Both the position numbers and the translations under genes were made by a program. From Sediminibacterium ginsengisoli (lineage in GTDB: Bacteria > Bacteroidota > Bacteroidia > Chitinophagales > Chitinophagaceae): 13,202 nt of DNA. The stretch spans positions 1-13,202 of the forward strand of contig CALPLN020000039.1 in the NCBI GenBank assembly GCA_943324415.2, given 5' to 3'. The notes under the pieces are model-generated. The model was not told where the DNA came from. It did not search any database and saw only the letters and a list, made by a program, of their open reading frames with translations. Shown here one piece after another: positions 6,170-13,202 of this stretch. Position 1 is the first letter of the stretch; each line of letters opens with the position of its first letter.

Positions 6170-8521
6170 CTATTTCTTTTTCTTTTTTAATTTTTTCCAC
6201 CAGCTTGTTCTCTCCACTTCGGTTGTAGTGTCAATTCTTGTTTTCATTTGCGCATCTACTACCGCTACAGTCGCCATATTGATGATATTACGAACACTAG
6301 AACCTAATTGTAATACATTGACAGGCTTTTTCATACCTAATAATATTGGACCAATTACATCAATGCCGCCAATCTCTTTCAATAAATGATAGGCAATATT
6401 CCCTGCAGTTAAATTAGGGAAGATCAACACGTTAACATCTGCATCCACCAGGTCGCTAAATGGATAGTTTTCTTTTAAAATTTCTTTATTAAAAGCAAGC
6501 ATGCCTTGCATCTCGCCATCTACAATTAATGAAGGATTTCTTTGCTTTACAATTTTCGTAGCTTCTGCAACCAATCTTGCCTCTGGTGTATCACTACTTC
6601 CAAAATTAGAATAGCTCAACATGGCCACTCTTGGCTCCATATTGAAATTACGCACTTCCTTAGCTACTAATAAAGTGATGTCCGCCAATTCTTCTGCAGT
6701 TGGGCTAATATTCACTGTCGTATCTGCTAAGAACAACGGACCTTTCTTTGTCAATAGGATATACATCCCTGCAATTTTTTTCACACCTTCATCCACGCCA
6801 ATAATTTGCAATGCTGGCTTAATGCCATCTGCATAATTACGCGTCAATCCTGACAACATAGAATCCGCCTCGCCCGTTTCAACCATCATCGCACCAAAAT
6901 AGTTTTGTGTGCGCATTAATTTCAAGCTCTCATATTTATTAATGCCCTTACGTTGTCTTTTCTGGAACAATAGAGAACCAAAAAATTCACGCTTCGCTTC
7001 CATTTCATCACTTCTTACATCAATGATTGGTAAATCGTCAATGTCAATATTGTTTTCTGCAGCAATATTTCTGATTCGAGTTTCATTACCCAACAAAATT
7101 GGATAAGCGATACCATCATCATAAATAATACTTGCCGCTTTTAAAATCTTCGTGTTTTCTGCATCCGCAAATACCAAACGCTTTGGATCACGTCTTGCCT
7201 TATTGCTGATTAAGCGCATCATTTGATTGTCTAATCCAAGACGCTTATTTAAACTCAATTCATATTCTGCCCAATTTGCAATTTGCAATTGTGCCACACC
7301 AGATGCAACAGCAGCTCTTGCTACTGCAGGCGCCACTGTACTCAACAACCTTGGATCTAAAGGCTTTGGTATGATATACTCAGGGCCAAAAGATAGATTG
7401 GTTTGATTGTATGCCATGTTCACTAAATCAGGCACTGCTGTTTTCGCTAATTCTGCCAATGCTTTTACTGCAGCCAATTTCATGGCTTCATTGATCGCAG
7501 AAGCGCGCACATCCAATGCACCTCTAAATATATAAGGGAACCCCAAAACATTGTTTACTTGATTAGGATAATCTGTTCTACCAGTGGCCATAATGATATC
7601 CTTACGCACAGAGGATGCCTCTTCGTATCCGATTTCTGGATCAGGATTTGCTAAAGCAAATACAACAGGATTTTTTGGCATGGATGCAATCATTTCCTTA
7701 GTAACCACATTGCCTACACTCAACCCTAAAAATACATCGGCAGTTTTCATTGCTTCTGGCAAAGTCATTTTTTCAGACTTAATTGCAAATGGTTTTCTAT
7801 CTGCGCCCAAGTCTGTTCGTCCCTGGTGCAAAACACCATCTTTATCAAAAAGTGTAAAGTTTTCGTAACGTGCACCCAATGCTACATATAATTTAATACA
7901 TGCCATCGCTGCTGCACCCGCACCATTGACAACAAACTTTGCTTTGTCGATTTTCTTTTTTTGTAATTCCAATGCATTCAATAAAGCAGCACTACTAATG
8001 ATCGCCGTGCCATGTTGGTCATCATGCATCACAGGAATATTCATTTCCTCTCTTAATCTTTGCTCGATGTAAAAACATTCTGGAGCTTTGATGTCCTCTA
8101 AATTAATCCCCCCAAATGTGGGCTCTAACGATTTTACAATTTCTACAAATTTATCAGGCTCCGTTTCATTGATCTCTATATCAAACACATCAATGTCTGC
8201 AAATATTTTAAATAAAACCGCCTTCCCTTCCATCACGGGCTTACTTGCCAAAGGTCCAATATTGCCTAAACCTAAAACAGCTGTTCCATTGGTAATGACC
8301 CCAACCAAATTTCCTTTTGCGGTATATTTATATGCGTCTGCTGGGTTGTTCTTAATTTCTGTACAAGGGATGGCCACGCCAGGACTGTAAGCTAAAGACA
8401 GATCTTTTTGTGTTTTAGCTTCCTTTGTTGGAATCACTTCTATCTTACCTGGTCTTCCTCCAGCATGATACTCAAGTGCCTGTTCTCTTCTAAGATTGTC
8501 TTTGTTCGTATTGTCTGCCAT
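6170..8521 (-). CDS. maeB: NADP-dependent malic enzyme fused to a phosphotransacetylase-like domain (MaeB type)
   Basis: A 783-residue two-domain enzyme, slightly longer than the usual 750-770. Residues 1 to about 430 form the malic enzyme, which decarboxylates malate to pyruvate and makes NAD(P)H. Visible motifs are YHAGGRPGKIEV (18-29), SPGVAIPC (46-53), EGKAVLFK with the probable catalytic Lys100, acidic metal ligands around NLEDIKAPE (140-148) and HDDQHGTA (166-173), and the nucleotide loop NGAGAAA (199-205). From about 440 to 765 runs a phosphotransacetylase-like domain (RRDPKRLVFADAENTKILKA onward); in MaeB proteins this is normally non-catalytic and mediates oligomerisation and acetyl-CoA control. 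The tail after TTTEVERTSWW is strikingly basic (KKLKKKKK) and encoded by A-rich codons. The NADP preference is inferred from the fusion type. It is probably the first gene of a unit with mlaE and the beta-CASP gene, read from a promoter at 8560-8567. Confidence 0.95.
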   Translation of the reverse strand: MADNTNKDNLRREQALEYHAGGRPGKIEVIPTKEAKTQKDLSLAYSPGVAIPCTEIKNNPADAYKYTAKGNLVGVITNGTAVLGLGNIGPLASKPVMEGKAVLFKIFADIDVFDIEINETEPDKFVEIVKSLEPTFGGINLEDIKAPECFYIEQRLREEMNIPVMHDDQHGTAIISSAALLNALELQKKKIDKAKFVVNGAGAAAMACIKLYVALGARYENFTLFDKDGVLHQGRTDLGADRKPFAIKSEKMTLPEAMKTADVFLGLSVGNVVTKEMIASMPKNPVVFALANPDPEIGYEEASSVRKDIIMATGRTDYPNQVNNVLGFPYIFRGALDVRASAINEAMKLAAVKALAELAKTAVPDLVNMAYNQTNLSFGPEYIIPKPLDPRLLSTVAPAVARAAVASGVAQLQIANWAEYELSLNKRLGLDNQMMRLISNKARRDPKRLVFADAENTKILKAASIIYDDGIAYPILLGNETRIRNIAAENNIDIDDLPIIDVRSDEMEAKREFFGSLLFQKRQRKGINKYESLKLMRTQNYFGAMMVETGEADSMLSGLTRNYADGIKPALQIIGVDEGVKKIAGMYILLTKKGPLFLADTTVNISPTAEELADITLLVAKEVRNFNMEPRVAMLSYSNFGSSDTPEARLVAEATKIVKQRNPSLIVDGEMQGMLAFNKEILKENYPFSDLVDADVNVLIFPNLTAGNIAYHLLKEIGGIDVIGPILLGMKKPVNVLQLGSSVRNIINMATVAVVDAQMKTRIDTTTEVERTSWWKKLKKKKK

Positions 8522-8559
8522 GTATAAATTTTAAAACGAATGTTAGTTTATTAGTGTTG

Positions 8560-8567
8560 CAAAGCTA
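8560..8567 (-). promoter_or_regulatory. Candidate Bacteroidota -7 element (TAGCTTTG) for maeB
   Basis: On the minus strand TAGCTTTG matches TAnnTTTG and sits 38 nt before the maeB ATG, in the 67-bp gap that is the largest on the minus strand between secA and the beta-CASP gene. It implies a leader of about 30 nt without a Shine-Dalgarno sequence. No TTG lies at the ideal spacing upstream; the nearest, at 8598-8600, is about 30 nt away and inside the M20 gene. No terminator hairpin for the upstream unit is visible in the gap. Confidence 0.5.
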
Positions 8568-8588
8568 AGGAATATATTAAAAAGCGGT

Positions 8589-9770
8589 TTAATCGAACAA
8601 TTGAACCCCTAGCCAGGCCATCATGCCTACCCCTTGTTCAATTGCTGCTTCATCTATATTAAAATGAGGGGTGTGCACATTATGAATGATGCCAGCGGAT
8701 TCGTTTCTCACGCCTAAACGGAAAAAACAACCTGGAATCACTTGGGAGTAGTATCCAAAATCTTCCGCACCCATTCTCTTTTCTGTCTCCTCTACATTTT
8801 CTTGCCCCATATATTGGTCGGCCAATTTCCATGCAGCTTCTGTGATAATGGGTTCATTGTCTACTGTCGGATAGCCCACATCGACCCTGAAGTCAATCTC
8901 GGCACCGGTAGCTATTGCTAGACCTTTTGCTTGTTGTAGCATTAATTCGTGCGCTTGAAAACGCCATACTTCATCCATCGCTCTAAAAGTACCCATCAAC
9001 TTTACTTCACTAGGAATGACATTGGTCGTATTGCCGCCGTGGATAGAACAGATAGATAACACAGATGGATTCTGAGGATTTCTATTTCGAGAGATGATGG
9101 TTTGTAAACTTTGAATCAACTGCGCAGCCACTAAAATGGTGTCTACTGTTTGATGCGGTGTGGCAGCATGTCCACCTGGCCCTTTGATACTTATATATAA
9201 TTCATCGGCACTTGCCATCACACGCCCTTTTCTAAAACTCAATTTCCCTTCATTCAATCCAGGATGCACATGCAATCCAATGATGCCCTGAGGCTTGGGA
9301 TTTTCCAATGCCCCATCACGAATCATATAACTTGCCCCGCCTGGATTTTTTTCTTCACCTGGCTGAAACAATAATTTAATCGTGCCTTCAAATTCATCCT
9401 TCAATGACCACAAAACTTTTGCAGCACCTAATAAGATAGTGGTATGTACATCATGACCACAGGCATGCATCACGCCTTCAATGGTAGACTTATAATCTAT
9501 TTGATTCTCTTCTATAATAGGTAATGCATCCATGTCTGCGCGCAAAGCAATGATACGTTTAGACGGATTTTTTCCTTCGATGATACCCAAAACACCTGTC
9601 GTTGCAATGACTGTAAATGGAATGCCTATTGCAGTCAACTGCGCTTGTACATATTTACTTGTTTCAAACTCTTGATAACTCAATTCCGGATGCGCATGCA
9701 AATGTCTTCTTATCGCAATATTTTCGGCTTGATGCTGCGCAGCTAAGGTTTTAATTTTGTCGAGTAACAT
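8589..9770 (-). CDS. M20-family amidohydrolase (N-acyl-L-amino-acid / amino-acid-conjugate hydrolase type)
   Basis: A 393-residue zinc peptidase-like hydrolase of the M20D group (HipO/IAA-amino-acid hydrolase-like), full length for the family and without a signal peptide. The catalytic domain shows RADMDALPI (77-85), MHACGHD (101-107; Cys104 and His106 as metal ligands), FQPGEEKNPGGAS (135-147; Glu139 as general base, Glu140 as ligand) and GLHVHPG with His167. The lid/dimer domain has GPGGHAATPHQTVD and GGNTTNVIPSEV. MGAEDFGYY and the late NVHTPHFN supply the rest of the site. Members cleave N-acetyl, N-benzoyl or similar amides from L-amino acids; the exact substrate cannot be read here. The start lies 3 bp after the deoC stop, so it belongs to the secA-deoC unit. 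It could in principle deacylate N-acyl-L-amino acids made by the epimerase module at 1-3154, but the two are in separate units. Confidence 0.9.
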   Translation of the reverse strand: MLLDKIKTLAAQHQAENIAIRRHLHAHPELSYQEFETSKYVQAQLTAIGIPFTVIATTGVLGIIEGKNPSKRIIALRADMDALPIIEENQIDYKSTIEGVMHACGHDVHTTILLGAAKVLWSLKDEFEGTIKLLFQPGEEKNPGGASYMIRDGALENPKPQGIIGLHVHPGLNEGKLSFRKGRVMASADELYISIKGPGGHAATPHQTVDTILVAAQLIQSLQTIISRNRNPQNPSVLSICSIHGGNTTNVIPSEVKLMGTFRAMDEVWRFQAHELMLQQAKGLAIATGAEIDFRVDVGYPTVDNEPIITEAAWKLADQYMGQENVEETEKRMGAEDFGYYSQVIPGCFFRLGVRNESAGIIHNVHTPHFNIDEAAIEQGVGMMAWLGVQLFD

Positions 9771-9773
9771 AGT

Positions 9774-10454
9774 TTAGTAATTACTTTTAGTTTGGTCAAT
9801 CTGCGCACCTGTAACAATGGCTACTCCTGCACTACAACCAATACGAGTGGCACCTGCTTCAATCATTGCTTTTGTAGTGGCATAATCTCTGATACCTCCT
9901 GATGCCTTGATCTGTACATTTTCAGGTAGGTATTTTCTAAACAACTTCACCGCTTCAATACTTGCACCCTTCTCGGCATAGCCGGTGGATGTTTTTAAAT
10001 AATCGATTCCTGCTATACCATAAATGTCACAGCATTTTATAATTTCATCATCCGTTAATACACCTGACTCAATAATTATTTTTACCACCTTGCCCTTAGA
10101 TCGTATCACTGGCATGATATGGTTGATCTCATCCGCAATCGCCATCCAATCTCCGTTTTTGATTGCAGAGATATTGGCCACCACATCCAACTCATCGGCC
10201 CCATCCACCATGGCCAAGATAATTTCTGCGATCTTCGCTTCAGTAGCACTGTACCCAAAAGGGAAACCAATTACTGTAGCCACTTTGACATTGGACCCCG
10301 TCGTTAATTCCTTAGCTAATTTCACAAAATTAGGCGGTACGCAAACGGCAGCAAATGCATGTATTTTAGCTTCTTCACATACTTTATGAATATCTGAAAC
10401 CAAGCAAGTTGGTTTTAAAATAGTATGATCGATGTATTGGTTAACTGGCAACAT
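9774..10454 (-). CDS. deoC: Deoxyribose-phosphate aldolase
   Basis: A 226-residue class I aldolase that splits 2-deoxy-D-ribose 5-phosphate into glyceraldehyde 3-phosphate and acetaldehyde, the last step of deoxynucleoside catabolism, in the cytoplasm. The TIM barrel shows IDHTILKP (8-15), VCVPPNFV (37-44), VIGFPFGYS (61-69), ELDVVANI (88-95; Asp90), DYLKTSTGY (151-159), whose Lys154 forms the Schiff base, and KASGGIRD (183-190), whose Lys183 is the helper lysine. The length fits the short bacterial form (about 220 residues). The gene starts 10 bp after secA and ends 3 bp before the M20 gene. No other nucleoside-catabolism gene (deoA, deoB, deoD) is in view, so it is not part of a classic deo operon here. 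Confidence 0.96.
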   Translation of the reverse strand: MLPVNQYIDHTILKPTCLVSDIHKVCEEAKIHAFAAVCVPPNFVKLAKELTTGSNVKVATVIGFPFGYSATEAKIAEIILAMVDGADELDVVANISAIKNGDWMAIADEINHIMPVIRSKGKVVKIIIESGVLTDDEIIKCCDIYGIAGIDYLKTSTGYAEKGASIEAVKLFRKYLPENVQIKASGGIRDYATTKAMIEAGATRIGCSAGVAIVTGAQIDQTKSNY

Positions 10455-10464
10455 AATTTATTTT

Positions 10465-13202
10465 TTAAGCCATCTCTCTCCCGTGACAAGCTTTGTATTT
10501 TTTTCCGCTACCACAAGGGCAGGGATCATTGCGTCCAATTTTTGGACCCACTGTAATAGGCGCTTGTTTTGGTGTAGATGGATCATGGTATTCATTCTCT
10601 GTTGGTATACCATCTTCGGTTCTATTTGCACTCAACTTACTCAAGTCTGTTTTTTGTTGACGACCTTCTTTCACCTCATTCGCTTCGGAAGGAATATGTG
10701 CATGGCATAAAAACTGTACCATTTTATAGTTGATCTCGATATCCATTTTTCTGAACAATTCAAAAGCTTCCATTTTATAAATTACCAATGGATCTTTTTG
10801 TTCATAGGTGGCTGTTTGTACGGATTGTTTTAAATCATCCATTGCACGCAGATGCTCTTTCCATGCATCATCAATTAAACTCAATGCAATTGATTTTTCA
10901 AATTCGGTAGCCAATAAAGCACCGCTTGTTTCTATATTTTTATCCAAGTTCACTAGCACATTAAAAACCATTTTGCCATCGCTTACTGGCACAATGACGT
11001 TTTCAATATGTTTACCTTCTTGCGTTCTAATATTCTTAAAGACAGGGATGCTGTTTTGCATCATGTCTTTCTTCTTATACTCGTAATGTGCAATCGCTTC
11101 TTGGTATAAAGATTCTGCCAAGTCGTTTTCTTTTTGTGCAGCAAAGTCTTCCTTTGTCATTTTTGAATCCAAGCCTACTTGAACAATTAAAGCCAATTTT
11201 AAAGCCTCATAATCATTGGTCATTTTGTGTGCGAAAGCTACATTTTCAATCACTTGATAAAATGCATTGTCCACATCTAAAGCCAATCTTTCTCCAAACA
11301 AAGCATGGTTTCTTTTTTTATAAATCACTGTTCTTTGTTTGTTCATCACATCATCATATTCTAACAAACGCTTTCTAACACCAAAGTTATTTTCTTCCAC
11401 TTTTTTCTGTGCACGCTCAATCGACTTGGTGATCATACTATGTTGAATCACTTCTCCTTCTTTGTAGCCTGCAAAGTCCATTACTTTAGCAATACGCTCA
11501 CTTCCAAACATGCGCATTAAATCGTCTTCTAGAGAAACAAAGAACTGAGAAGAACCCGGATCACCCTGTCTTCCGGCACGACCTCTTAACTGTCTGTCTA
11601 CACGACGAGAGTCATGACGTTCTGTACCCAATATGGCTAAACCGCCTACCGCTTTTACTTCGGGGCTTAATTTAATATCTGTTCCGCGACCCGCCATATT
11701 CGTTGCAATCGTCACTGCACCAGTCAAGCCAGCCTCTGCAACTACCTGTGCTTCTCTAGCATGTTGTTTCGCATTTAATACATTGTGTGGGATATTTTTT
11801 TGACGCAACATTCTACTTAATAATTCACTCACTTCCACTGATGTCGTACCCACCAAAACAGGTCTTCCTTCTGCTCTTAAGGCTTCTATGGATTCAATCA
11901 CCGCGCCAAATTTTTCGCGCTTTGTTTTGAAAACTAAATCTTGTTCATCATTTCGAACAGCAGGGATATTGGTTGGAATAGAAACCACATCTAATTTATA
12001 GATACTCCAGAACTCTGATGCTTCAGTTTCTGCTGTACCTGTCATACCACCCAACTTGTGGTACATTCTGAAAAAGTTTTGCAAAGTGATGGTTGCGTAG
12101 GTCTGTGTAGCAGCCTCAATCTTCACATTTTCTTTTGCTTCAATCGCTTGGTGTAAGCCATCTGAATAACGACGACCTTCCATGATACGACCTGTTTGCT
12201 CATCTACAATCTTCACTTGACCGTCAATTACTACATACTCAAGATCCTTGTCAAATAAAGTGTAGGATTTCAATAATTGATTAACCGTATGAATACGATC
12301 TGCTTTGATACTGTACTCGGAAATGATTGCTTCTTTTTGTTGCATTTTCTGCTCGGCAGGAATTTGCACATCCAGGTCAATCGCATTTAATGCAACACTG
12401 ATGTCTGGCAATAAAAAGAAATTCGGATCTTCCCCAGCGCCTGTAATCAAAGCCAAGCCCATGTCTGTTAATTCAACTGAATTATTTTTTTCATCAATGT
12501 GGAAATACAATGCTTCGTCCACAATTGGCATCTCTCGTTGCTGATCTGCTAAATAGTAATTTTCCGCCTTTTGTAATTTAACACGAATACCAGGCTCACT
12601 TAAATATTTTATCAAAGCGCCATTCTTAGGCAAAGCCCTGAAAGCACGATACAAAGCCAATCCGCCATCTTTAGGATCGTCATTGCCTTCGCTAATTTTC
12701 TTTTTTGCTTCTATCAAAAATTGATTCGCCACTTTCTTTTGAATCTCTACCAATTGTTCGATCCTTGGCTTTAATTGAAAGTATTGTTGCTCTCCTGTTT
12801 GATGTCCAATAGGACCTGAAATAATCAAAGGTGTACGCGCGTCATCAATCAAAACACTATCCACCTCATCCACCATCGCATAATGGTGTTTACGTTGTAC
12901 CATTTCGTTTGGCGTATGCACCATATTGTCTCTTAGATAGTCAAAACCGAATTCATTGTTGGTACCATAGGTGATGCCCGCACGGTATGCATTTCTTCTA
13001 TCTTCTGAATTTGGCTGATGCTTGTCAATACAATCTACCGTAATGCCCAACCACTCAAATAAAGTACCATTCCATTCACTATCTCTTTTCGCCAAATAAT
13101 CGTTCACTGTAACAATATGCACCCCTTCGTCTGCAAGGGCGTTTAAGTAAGCTGGTAAAGTAGACACCAAAGTCTTACCCTCACCTGTAGACATTTCGGC
13201 AA
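10465..13202 (-). CDS. secA: Protein translocase ATPase SecA, 5' end cut off
   Basis: The C-terminal 911 residues of SecA, the motor that pushes unfolded preproteins through SecYEG. The reading frame is open to the window edge: codons for Ala-Glu precede Met-Ser-Thr-Gly-Glu-Gly-Lys-Thr, so the Met at 13194 is internal and about 100 or more residues are missing. Walker A (GEGKT) is at 13171-13185 and the DEVD Walker B box at 12859-12870. The preprotein-crosslinking domain, the second ATPase domain (TNMAGRGTDIKL, QLRGRAGRQGDPG), the helical scaffold (SLIDDAWKEHLRAMDDL) and the C-terminal zinc motif CxCx8CH (10483-10521) follow in order. Between the IISGP motif and the strand FHIDEKNNSVEL lie about 100 residues, where E. 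coli SecA has about 34. Such enlargement is usual in Bacteroidota. It is the first visible gene of a unit with deoC and the M20 gene. Confidence 0.98.
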   Translation of the reverse strand, partial: AEMSTGEGKTLVSTLPAYLNALADEGVHIVTVNDYLAKRDSEWNGTLFEWLGITVDCIDKHQPNSEDRRNAYRAGITYGTNNEFGFDYLRDNMVHTPNEMVQRKHHYAMVDEVDSVLIDDARTPLIISGPIGHQTGEQQYFQLKPRIEQLVEIQKKVANQFLIEAKKKISEGNDDPKDGGLALYRAFRALPKNGALIKYLSEPGIRVKLQKAENYYLADQQREMPIVDEALYFHIDEKNNSVELTDMGLALITGAGEDPNFFLLPDISVALNAIDLDVQIPAEQKMQQKEAIISEYSIKADRIHTVNQLLKSYTLFDKDLEYVVIDGQVKIVDEQTGRIMEGRRYSDGLHQAIEAKENVKIEAATQTYATITLQNFFRMYHKLGGMTGTAETEASEFWSIYKLDVVSIPTNIPAVRNDEQDLVFKTKREKFGAVIESIEALRAEGRPVLVGTTSVEVSELLSRMLRQKNIPHNVLNAKQHAREAQVVAEAGLTGAVTIATNMAGRGTDIKLSPEVKAVGGLAILGTERHDSRRVDRQLRGRAGRQGDPGSSQFFVSLEDDLMRMFGSERIAKVMDFAGYKEGEVIQHSMITKSIERAQKKVEENNFGVRKRLLEYDDVMNKQRTVIYKKRNHALFGERLALDVDNAFYQVIENVAFAHKMTNDYEALKLALIVQVGLDSKMTKEDFAAQKENDLAESLYQEAIAHYEYKKKDMMQNSIPVFKNIRTQEGKHIENVIVPVSDGKMVFNVLVNLDKNIETSGALLATEFEKSIALSLIDDAWKEHLRAMDDLKQSVQTATYEQKDPLVIYKMEAFELFRKMDIEINYKMVQFLCHAHIPSEANEVKEGRQQKTDLSKLSANRTEDGIPTENEYHDPSTPKQAPITVGPKIGRNDPCPCGSGKKYKACHGREMA

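Noticed and set aside
8522..8588. Small gene or riboswitch in the largest minus-strand gap
   Set aside because: 67 bp is too short for a known riboswitch, no open frame with a plausible start is present, and a promoter element explains the gap.
10024..10710. Plus-strand open frames over deoC and the 3' end of secA
   Set aside because: They are composition shadows of well-supported genes; the encoded peptides are low-complexity and match no family.
1..13202. CRISPR arrays, tRNA/rRNA genes, transposons, phage or defence genes
   Set aside because: No direct-repeat arrays, cloverleaf sequences, transposase motifs or inverted-repeat ends were found; nearly all of the sequence is covered by housekeeping or metabolic genes.

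Overview
The window looks like chromosomal DNA of a Bacteroidota bacterium, perhaps of the Chitinophagales; the phylum is well supported, the order is a guess. The grounds are moderate AT-richness, very few Shine-Dalgarno sequences, promoter elements of the Bacteroidota -7 type (TAnnTTTG), a SecA with a long insertion after its first nucleotide-binding motifs, and SRAP and malic-enzyme proteins of the kind typical for the phylum. Nine of the ten genes lie on the minus strand and coding density is very high. I see no RNA genes, insertion sequences, CRISPR arrays or phage genes.

Right end to middle (13202 to 8589, minus strand): secA (5' end cut by the window edge), deoC (deoxyribose-phosphate aldolase) and an M20 amidohydrolase, with gaps of 10 and 3 bp, so probably one transcription unit. 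After a 67-bp gap carrying a good -7 element comes a second unit (8521 to 3988): a malic enzyme fused to a phosphotransacetylase-like domain, an MlaE-type lipid-transport permease without its usual ATPase and substrate-binding partners, and a beta-CASP metallo-beta-lactamase-fold hydrolase, probably an RNA nuclease.

A single plus-strand gene (3241 to 3972) encodes an SRAP/HMCES/YedK-type protein that crosslinks to abasic sites in single-stranded DNA. Its start is set by the catalytic Cys2 and by a promoter element lying just upstream. It diverges, across an 86-bp spacer, from the third minus-strand unit.

That third unit (3154 to 1) is the most interesting part. It encodes an exported N-acyl-D-amino-acid deacylase-like amidohydrolase, a DUF1611 P-loop protein of the family that includes D-glutamate N-acetyltransferase DgcN, and an enolase-superfamily epimerase of the family that includes dipeptide epimerases and N-acetyl-D-glutamate racemase DgcA. 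The genes are separated by 1 and 0 bp. They look like a D-amino-acid salvage module: deacylation outside the cytoplasm, followed by N-acylation and racemisation inside. The epimerase is cut by the left window edge at its first metal ligand. Two substitutions at known substrate or metal positions (Asn24 in the epimerase, Asp112 in the deacylase) suggest that the substrate or metal chemistry differs from the textbook enzymes. The remaining genes are mostly housekeeping.
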